Positions 57,275-64,000 of a DNA stretch of 64,000 nt are shown in pieces. A program made the position numbers and the translations under genes. This stretch comes from Hippopus hippopus (taxonomy: Eukaryota; Mollusca; Bivalvia; Cardiida; Cardiidae). Location of the stretch: the NCBI GenBank assembly GCA_946811185.2, contig OX328112.1:31458562-31522561 (forward strand), given 5' to 3'. Position 1 is the first letter of the stretch. Every line of letters starts with the position of its first letter. Below the pieces are notes generated by a model. It saw only the letters and a list, made by a program, of their open reading frames with translations. It was not told the origin of the DNA and did no database searches.

Positions 57275-57655
57275 AAAATAGCGGCCGAAAGTAAACAATG
57301 GGGGGCGTAATTATGCATTTGAATTTAAATCACACCTTGTAAAAGTAGATCTATGGGAATCATTGTTAAGATGACAACTTAACTATTATATTAGCCAGTC
57401 CAAGTGTTAGTCGCTGACAGAAATGTGGATTCTAAAACCAGGTAAAAGTCAAACAAAAGATCTAGCGAGCTGACAACTTTTGATCTAGTTTTAAAAAACA
57501 TTTTTAACAGCCAGTGGCTAACACTTGGACAGACCGCAATTAACAGATTGTTATCTTCAATAATTTCCATACTTTTAAACGGTATGAATTGAACTTAAAT
57601 TCATTTAACACCTGCATTGTTTACTTTTAGGCGCTATTGGGGCTTTAAGGTTTTA
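57275..57655. mobile_element. Foldback element, copy B
   Basis: AATAGCGGCCGAAAGTAAAC at left mirrors GTTTACTTTTAGGCGCTATT at right; the interior resembles 110-545. Confidence 0.75.
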
Positions 57656-57769
57656 CAGTGAGACAAGTTTCGGTGTTAAATGAACCTAAATCTACTCTTC
57701 AATCCACAGTTTCAACAGTCGTTTTCATTATATCGCTAATAACCGTGCTCTCCAAGGTGCTGTCAGACC

Positions 57770-57990
57770 TACAATTTACTTTTATTCTGCTAAATAAATG
57801 AAATGAAACTTTCAACCTGACGGTAAAAAAACAATTTTACTAGATCCTATTTGAAGGCATTTTTGGAGAAAAGGTATCTCTTCATCGGACAGTGTAGATC
57901 AAGATCAGACTGCACGTTCTGTGCAGTCTGATCTTGATCTACGATGTCCGCAAAAGGTCCTTGAGTCGCGCTTTGCAGCCTAGGGGTTAA
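57770..57990. mobile_element. F3 hairpin element, best-preserved long form
   Basis: CAGTGTAGATCAAGATCAGA with a near-perfect complementary arm around CGTTC, then CGCTTTGCAGCCTAGGGGTTAA in two pieces: CGCTTTGCAGCC and GGGGTTAA. The left flank matches 31835-31930 (GAAATGAAA, GGCATTTTTGG, GGTATCTC). F3 copies elsewhere start TTAACCCTTAGGCTGC, so this family too appears TTAA-flanked. Confidence 0.82.
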
Positions 57991-57999
57991 CAAAGAAAA

Positions 58000-58440
58000 C
58001 TGCGGCTGGAGAAGAACATGCATAAAACAATTTTATAGGTTCACATCTATTTGACGACACTATCTTGAAAAACAAGAAGATCTAACATCAAATGACGACA
58101 GTCTCTTCTTCAACATCGACAAAAAAATTCCCACAATTATCAATATCCTGCCCCGTGTTAAGTTGGTTCACAGATGATAAAACTCTAGCTCTACCAACAT
58201 ATAATGAAAAGACAACTAGATCTATCTAAAATAGGATCTGTTTTGATATTCTAATAGATATTCATGGAGACCCTGTTAGATATACTGTACTAAGCAAAAC
58301 CTCTAACCGGCCACTTTTGTTTTTCCTATAAATTTGACCAAGTAAAGGACAGGTAAATAAAAACTTATATCATATTTCTGGACGTTGGACATGGTATTGT
58401 TATGAAAAATTCTCGATTTTCACGGCAGAAGGCATCTATT
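58000..58440. other. No recognisable feature
   Basis: AT-rich, several AGATCTA words; no gene or repeat identified. Confidence 0.5.
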
Positions 58441-58507
58441 TTTCAAAACAGGGAAAACACATGGTTTGTGCATGCATGGTGTCTATCAGCCAGACAAGGT
58501 TAAAAAG

Positions 58508-58795
58508 AGAAGCATACAATACTCTTACGAACAAAGTTCGTAACAAAGAAACAAATGAACAAATGCATGGCAGAAATAAAAGGACCGGGCAGGATTCGAA
58601 CCCTAGAACGCCCGGACGAAAGGCCAATACCATAACCACTGAGCTAAAGAGACATCTCTTTAGCTCAGTGGTTATGGTATTGGCCTTTCGTCCGGGAGTT
58701 CTAGGTTCGAATCCTGCCCGGTCCCTTTATTTCTGCCATGCATTTGTTCATTTGTTTCTTTGTTACGGACTTTGTTCGTAAGAATACTTATATTT
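58508..58795. mobile_element. Near-perfect palindrome of two tRNA-like SINE heads
   Basis: Arms of about 135-140 bases meet at AAAGAGACATCTCTTT (58647-58662) with a 2-base loop. Each arm carries TAGCTCAGTGGTTATGGTAT (A-box/D-arm), GGCCTTTCGTCC, and B box GGTTCGAATCC, then TTTATTTCTGCCATGCATTT and ACAAAGTTCGTAA-type flanks. Arms differ at only a few sites. No acceptor stem closes either head, so these are tRNA-derived rather than tRNA genes. Confidence 0.88.
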
Positions 58796-59132
58796 TGTCA
58801 GCTATAAGGAAAAAACATTAAAATTATTTTCTGCACAAAATATCAAACGAGAGAAGAAACGTCAGGAAGTTTTCAAAATAATGATTTTTGAGTTTTCAAT
58901 ATTAAGTGAATGAGTGTTTAATAACTTCATTTGAAAAGAACAAATCAACAAATTATTTTCAAACTTAGGCTGGAGTATGCTTTTTCACTGGTCAATTATT
59001 CTCCATAAATCAAATTAAATGAACCGTCTCCTTTCTGGACAGCGGATGCCAGAAGAGGTCTAAGGGGATTTGCGCCTTAAAAGTGGCCGTTTAGAAGTTT
59101 TGTTGAGTGCAGATCTAGATCTGATATATATA

Positions 59133-60437
59133 CTGAACCAAAAAAGAAACTTCCCCTGTGTTTAAGTGCAAATGCAATGTTATTAAAAAAAATCAAAATA
59201 TCAGATGACCTACATATATTCGGGCGAACGATTATGTGTCCGATAAAACAAATTTTAACTCGATTGAAAGCATTTTGCAGAAGAAACCCGCTGAAAGCGA
59301 TTTTCATGTGCATGCACGGACCAGTATAATTCGTGTAAATTTTTTTAAACCTTTCAGTCTAATTTTATAGACTTTCATGTCATTAAGAAAAAGACGTTGA
59401 AAAAAATTAAATTCTTTTTAGTTTTCTTTATTTTTGATATGCCTAGAATTCAAACTGCTACAGCCACTGCTGCTAACACCCCTGGTACACATAACAACCG
59501 TATATCTGCCCAAACTGCGCAATCGCTTGCGCGAGGGTGGGCTACGTGCACGTCGTCCATACGTTGGTTGTGTTTTGACGCGACGTCACCGCGTAAATCG
59601 TGTTAATTGGGCACGTACACACCAACACTGGCTTAGACAACAATGGAATAGCGTTCTTTTCTCTGACGAGTCCAGGTTTTCCATTCATCGAGGTGATGGC
59701 AGGGTTCGAGTATACCGTAGGAGAAATGAACGTTATGCCGACTGTTGCGTACTTGAACGAGATCGTTTTGGGGGTGGGGGTTCTGTCTTGGTCTGGGCGG
59801 GCACTGCACGTGGCTTTCGCACTGATCTCGTCGTTATCGAAGGGAATTTGAATGCCCAACGCTACCGAGATGAAATTCTTGCGAGGCACGTTATCCCACT
59901 GTTTCAAAATAATGCCAATATCACTCTTTTCAGCATGATAATGCCACAAGCCATACAGCTAGGGACAATGTGAATTTCCTCAGGGCGAATAACATTGCAT
60001 TTATTAATGACTGGCCTGCCAAAAGCCCTGATCTGAATCCCATTGAACACCTTTGGGATAATTTGGACCAGCGTTTTAGACGTCGCCCTATCCCACCGTC
60101 AAACGTCATTCAGCTAAGACAAGCCTTAATTCAGGAATGGAACAACATTCCACAAGCTGAAATCAATACACTTATCCGTTCTATGCGCCAACGATGCCAG
60201 GCAGTCCTTCATGCTGAAGGTGGTCATACCCGGTATTAATTTGTGATTTTGGTGAGCGACCCCTTCCGCATTTTAACTACCATTTCACTACTTTTGGATA
60301 AACCCTCAGCAATAATTTCTTTCACACAAAGTCGCAATAAAATACTCTTTCAATGCATATAAATCTAGTTTAATCCTGATTTTCATATTTGTGTATATCT
60401 GCACTTAAACACAGGGGAAGTTTCTTTTTTGGTTCAG
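59133..60437 (+). mobile_element. Tc1-like transposon, degenerate
   Basis: Inverted ends CTGAACCAAAAAAGAAACTT and its complement at 60418-60437, extending through CCCCTGTGTTTAAGTGCA. TA flanks at 59131-59132 and 60438-60439. 1305 bp, typical Tc1 length. Confidence 0.95.
59434..60236 (+). pseudogene. Tc1-family transposase, broken
   Basis: Catalytic region in two frames. 59434-59930 includes RPYVGCVLTRRHRVNRVNWA, HQHWLRQQWNSVLFSDESRF (first Asp) and GGGSVLVWAGTARG. After a one-base loss in a T run near 59927 the frame changes: QHDNATSHTARDNVNF (second Asp) and SPDLNPIEHLWDNL (Glu), ending VLHAEGGHTRY before a TAA. The spacing from the second Asp to Glu is 35, so a DD35E type. The N-terminal DNA-binding region is mostly missing or unrecognisable. 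Confidence 0.92.
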
Positions 60438-60439
60438 TA

Positions 60440-60880
60440 TATAAGGAAATCAGTCTGGATCTATATAGGAGCAAGGAAAATCCTAGCACAATGAAATTTT
60501 GCTTGGATCTATGTTAAAAAAAAAAGTAATTTACAGATCATTGATAATCATAGGAAATTTGACCTTTACTCTAAGTTTGTCATTGGGGATTTAGTTTCTA
60601 AATTAATTATAAATCCCATTTTTTATAGATCTAGATTTATCTTTCAACTAACCGAATATCCATGCAATAAACACACATGTGATTTTTTTTTTTTTATATA
60701 CCACGGATATTTATAGAACATGAACAAACTGTCTGCGGGTAAAGGTCACGTTTTTGATGCAGTCAACATCATTCGTGACATCATTATTACAGCTTATCCA
60801 TATCCATTTCATCTGCAAATATCGCTAAATTCGTGTTTTTCATTGTTAGAAATAATAAACAGCAACAAATCAGACGTTAA
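60440..60880. other. No recognisable feature
   Basis: AT-rich with AGATCTA words; no gene or repeat identified. Confidence 0.45.
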
Positions 60881-60884
60881 AAGA

Positions 60885-61040
60885 TAAATAGAATACATAC
60901 ATAGTGTTGTTGTATATCAAAAATATCTTACTCGGTTAGGAGAATTGATAATTATCTCGCCAAGGCTCGACAATTATCAATTCTCCTAACCTCGTTAGAT
61001 ACGCCAATACTATGTACGTATTCTACATATATAGTGAAAT
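60885..61040. repeat. Foldback element
   Basis: GGTTAGGAGAATTGATAATT pairs with AATTATCAATTCTCCTAACC around CCAAGGCTCGA; outer ATAGAATACATACATAGT pairs with ACTATGTACGTATTCTAC. Confidence 0.8.
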
Positions 61041-61139
61041 AAAATGATAATATGCAAAAAGGCAAAGCCTCAATACGAGCGACATGAATCATTTCTGGGA
61101 TAAATAGATCCAGATCTATCTAATAATTCAAACGACAAG

Positions 61140-61420
61140 CCAGATCTTGAAATCAAGCGGTTTTGAGTTCGAATCACGGCTTTGCCGAAACTAATTTTCA
61201 GGGTTTATCAAAGTCATTGCAATAGAATATATTGTTCTCTCGTAGATCTAGATGTATACATGTGACCCATGTGAAACAGAGCACCTGTTCATGCTTTCCC
61301 TGAAGTTTCTTAAATCAGCGTGCATAGATTGCCCTAGACCATTTGTTGCTCTTTCTTTCTGTTTTCTTATCTGCTTTCCTACATGTCAATTGTCGAAACA
61401 TTGATCAGCGGTGTCGCAAT
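61140..61420 (+). mobile_element. Degenerate S1-like SINE
   Basis: B-box-like GAGTTCGAATCACGGC, then CATGCTTTCCCTGAAGTTTC and ATTGTCGAAACATTGATCAG from the S1 body in mixed order. Very worn. Confidence 0.4.
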
Positions 61421-61617
61421 GATTAGTTAGAATACTTGGAAATATAGATCTATTCGCTTTTAAAATATCGGGTAGATTTAGATATCTGGTTTATGACTGA
61501 CAAAAAAATATCTTACAGATCTATTAATAAGCTTTCATAACATATAAATGAATATAGATCTAGATTCTATACAGATCTATTAGAAAAGGAATAACAAACT
61601 CAAAATTCGGCTTTCTC

Positions 61618-61624
61618 TATAAAT
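61618..61624 (+). promoter_or_regulatory. Candidate TATA box
   Basis: CTCTATAAATGG about 55 bases before an ATG (61674) that opens a 70-codon ORF whose exon could end at a GTGAGT donor (61879). Confidence 0.35.
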
Positions 61625-61644
61625 GGCACTTTGAACCATTCAAA

Positions 61645-61878
61645 ACAACACAGTACGTTACTAGTACCACAAAATGAGCTTCACTCGTTATGATTCAACA
61701 TATGACGTAGTGTACACGTCACTTAACACGTATACGGATTCCAGGAAATGGCCTCTACCGACGGTTTTCTTTAGATATTTGTGGTTTGTATCGAGGAGTT
61801 TGGAGACATGTAGGAAACTTAGTAGATCGATGGAGAAAAAAGAACAATTTTGTTTACGCCATACTGGATATCAGAGCT
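61645..61878 (+). other. Candidate first exon of a plus-strand gene
   Basis: Lies downstream of the TATA-like box, ends AGAGCT|GTGAGT. ORF from 61674 begins MSFTRYDSTYDVVYTS and has no domain I recognise. It may be untranslated leader joined to the acceptor at 63268. Linkage to the downstream exon is inference. Confidence 0.3.
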
Positions 61879-61889
61879 GTGAGTAGACC

Positions 61890-62655
61890 TACAGCGCTGT
61901 AATTGTAATGGATTCGAGTTAATTATTCATTATAAGTTGCATCCTCGGAACCCAGGTTTGAAGCATTACGTTACTCTCCATGCGATTACAGAATGAATCG
62001 AAACTGGGTCCCTGAGATTTGTCGAGTGGTAGCTCTGTTGCTCAACATCATGCCATGGTTTCCCGTGTTTATGGGAATGGGCCAATAAAATCATAAAGGG
62101 TAAAGAAAACACATGTTTCTCAACAGATTGTTCAGATGTAGATCTTTACACACGCACACACAAATCGATTCTTGCAAACATAATTATGCGACTGTCCTCT
62201 TATGATATGAGAGTTAATTAGATTTAGATCTATACTTTTGATTTAGACAGTCTGAACGACGTGGTAGCATAGCAGGCGAGTATAATGGACTTTTGAACTA
62301 GGAGGTATTATTGTACAATTCTTATTGTTGAAACCGCGGAAATCTATATTTTCCTGCTTCTTCCTTCTTGCACTTTCCAAAACAATTTCAGCACATGTAG
62401 TCTATATAGATACTCTCCGAGCAGAGATACCGATTATCATATGCATGCCTTACGCATACCTTTCTTTATGGGTATACAAGGTTAAAGCAACGTGATTCTG
62501 ACAAAAGAGAAGTCAGTCAAATGTTAAATGGGATAGATCTATTTTCCGAGAAAATGTCGATCTATAGTCATAGCCCTGTCGACTTCTGCATCGTCGCCCT
62601 CGTGTGAAAACGTTCACATTTTCTCATATATCTATCTCTGTTATGAGGCTACTAA
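61890..62655. other. No recognisable feature
   Basis: Contains several AGATCTA/TAGATCTA words and a short CACACG run. No ORF, exon or repeat could be supported. Confidence 0.45.
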
Positions 62656-62659
62656 ATTT

Positions 62660-62932
62660 TTAAGCCAACATCTGAAAAGTGGGTTAATGCATCTCCATGA
62701 TACATTATTTCAATCAAGTCATCACACAAAGTTCTATGGATCTACAAAATCCATTTTGTCTAACGACCGAACGATCAATGAGGTAGAATGGTCCTTGAGC
62801 AATAGGCATGCAGAAAATTTCAGAGAGCAACAGTTTTGACTCATTTCAGTCTGAGTGGGCTGCGTATGCAGACATGGGTCGATACTTTTTGCAGGCGCAT
62901 TTTCTCCCTTTTTCGCAGAGCATGGCTTATTT
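62660..62932 (-). mobile_element. F2 MITE, diverged
   Basis: GGTTAATGCATCTCCATGAT, GGTAGAATGGTCCTTGAGC, GTCGATACTTTTTGCAGG and CGCAGAGCATGGCTTATTT. Confidence 0.75.
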
Positions 62933-63180
62933 AGATCTACTTCAAACCTAGGCTATTTGTAAACTGTCAAAAGGGAAACCCATACAACAAGGACAGGGTA
63001 CATGTAAATTTGTGATATTTGACATAATTATAGATGTAGATCTACCCCTTTTTCATTTTCGACTTAAATTTTGTCTGAAAAGGCAAAGGTCTGCAACGGA
63101 GTGTTGGCACATGCATACGGTTCTCTTGTTTTGATTTATGATTTTTTTTTTTTTGTCAATTGTCATAAATTGGCAAGATA

Positions 63181-63228
63181 TTCCCTCTCTCTCTGTGTCT
63201 CCCACTGTCTCTCTCTCACTCTCTAAAT
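63181..63228. repeat. CT-rich low-complexity tract
   Basis: TCCCTCTCTCTCTGTGTCTC and further CTCTCT runs, upstream of the exon acceptor. Confidence 0.85.
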
Positions 63229-63268
63229 AAAAGCTGATTCGGTAGTTTTGTTTTCTCTCTCATTTCAG

Positions 63269-63623
63269 ACTTGGAGTTTCATAAATAACAGCCAAACCCA
63301 GAAAGTCTAAATCCGTCGAGATGATGTCTACAAATAGACTTTATACTATACTTTGTATAATCATGGTTGCCATACTATCGCTTGGCGCGACAATTGCAGC
63401 GATTGTGGTATCTAGATCAGAATTTACCAAAAGAGATGAGATGCCCGGATGTGTCATGACGAGCCTGCTACACAATTTAAAATTTGATCTTAATCAGGTC
63501 TGCAAGACGTCAAATCTTCTCGACGTCCAGTATAACGGAGAAAAGGTGGATTGTGGCTCTGTGATGTCGAAAGATGTGACGTCACGTAAACCAACATCAG
63601 TAACCTTCAAAAACCTAGATGAG
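63269..63623 (+). CDS. Exon encoding a type II membrane-protein N-terminus, family unknown
   Basis: Acceptor CTCTCATTTCAG ends at 63268 after a (CT)-rich tract; an in-frame TAA precedes the ATG at 63321; 101 codons end at GATGAG|GTAACT with phase 0. The protein starts MMSTNRLYTILC, has one hydrophobic segment at about residues 8-30 (ILCIIMVAILSLGATIAAIV) and a polar outer part with Cys residues in MPGCVMT, NQVCKTS and VDCGS. A short cytosolic N-terminus followed by one helix suggests type II topology, as in TNF-like ligands, but no family is recognised. The rest lies beyond the window or is absent. Confidence 0.6.
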
Positions 63624-63833
63624 GTAACTATGGGGGAAAATCATTACTCATTAGGCTACCATAGTTGAAATTCTAGGTACATGGATCTGTTTCCGCGGAC
63701 AATGGCAAGCAAAATGATATTTTTTTCTGGAAATAGTAACAAAAGTCGAAATACCTCAATGGCAAATCAAATTTATGATAAGATCTAACAAAAGTCTCTT
63801 GCAATGAAGGTGGTGGAAACTTATTTTGAAAGG

Positions 63834-63852
63834 AGAGAGAGAGAGAGAGAGA
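63834..63852. repeat. (GA)n microsatellite
   Basis: About nine GA units followed by GATAGATACACACACA. Confidence 0.9.
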
Positions 63853-63866
63853 TAGATACACACACA

Positions 63867-64000
63867 CTGAGCCAAAAAAGAAACTTCCCCTGTGTTTAAG
63901 TGCAGATATACACAAATATGAAAATCAGGATCAAACTAGATTTATATGCATTGAAAGAGTATTTTATTGCGACTTTGTGTGAAAAAAATTATTGCTGAGG
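63867..64000 (-). mobile_element. Second Tc1-like copy, cut by window end
   Basis: CTGAGCCAAAAAAGAAACTT and the next 110 bases match, in opposite orientation, the right end of the element at 59133-60437 (for example GATTTATATGCATTGAAAGA). Confidence 0.92.

Noticed and set aside
58655..58730. tRNA gene
   Set aside because: A-box and B-box matches are good but the acceptor and anticodon stems do not pair; treated as a tRNA-derived SINE head. The same applies at 35357, 51170 and 18689.
59542..59949. 135-codon minus-strand ORF
   Set aside because: Antisense to the Tc1 transposase reading frame.

Overview
Eukaryotic nuclear DNA, most likely from a bivalve mollusc. The organism is an inference: long introns, a myosin III gene, tRNA-headed SINEs with (CAAT)n tails, and very dense MITEs. 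No bacterial or viral genes were seen.

Gene 1 fills the left 37 kb on the minus strand. It is a class III myosin (MYO3/ninaC type): an N-terminal Ser/Thr kinase followed by a myosin motor. Fourteen coding exons were assembled by eye from splice sites, reading phase and protein motifs. They run from the start codon (36205) to an exon ending at 704 and give about 558 residues: kinase P-loop, VAIK-type Lys, HRD, DFG and APE motifs, then the linker, the motor P-loop and switch I. The gene continues beyond base 1. An intron of about 18 kb separates the kinase exons from the linker/motor exons. Two exons have decayed partial tandem duplicates next to them, and one motor exon carries an apparent +1 frameshift. 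A candidate promoter and 5' untranslated exon lie near 37.1-37.3 kb.

Most of the remaining sequence is transposable elements. Family F1 is a TTAA-flanked MITE of about 228 bp whose core is a near-perfect 67-bp hairpin. About 60 copies, whole or partial, lie between 1 and 56.1 kb, roughly one per kb. Its ends (TTAA then CCCTTTACCA) fit non-autonomous piggyBac-like elements, and one copy sits inside another element with a clean TTAA duplication. F2 is a palindromic MITE of about 260 bp. F3 is a shorter hairpin element centred on a GATCAGACTGCACA stem, also TTAA-flanked where its ends can be read. Several tRNA-derived SINE families share one 3' tail, and three copies have clear 10-11 bp target duplications. 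Other elements are a deleted mariner (38852-39942), a pogo/Tigger-like element (14291-15436), Tc1 elements (59133-60437 and from 63867 to the window end), foldbacks, and tandem-bodied elements with GCTCACCTGA ends.

From about 56.2 kb rightwards F1 copies stop and AGATCTA-type words become frequent. A possible plus-strand gene begins here, with a TATA box near 61618 and an exon at 63269-63623 encoding a type II membrane-protein N-terminus. It was not assigned to a family.
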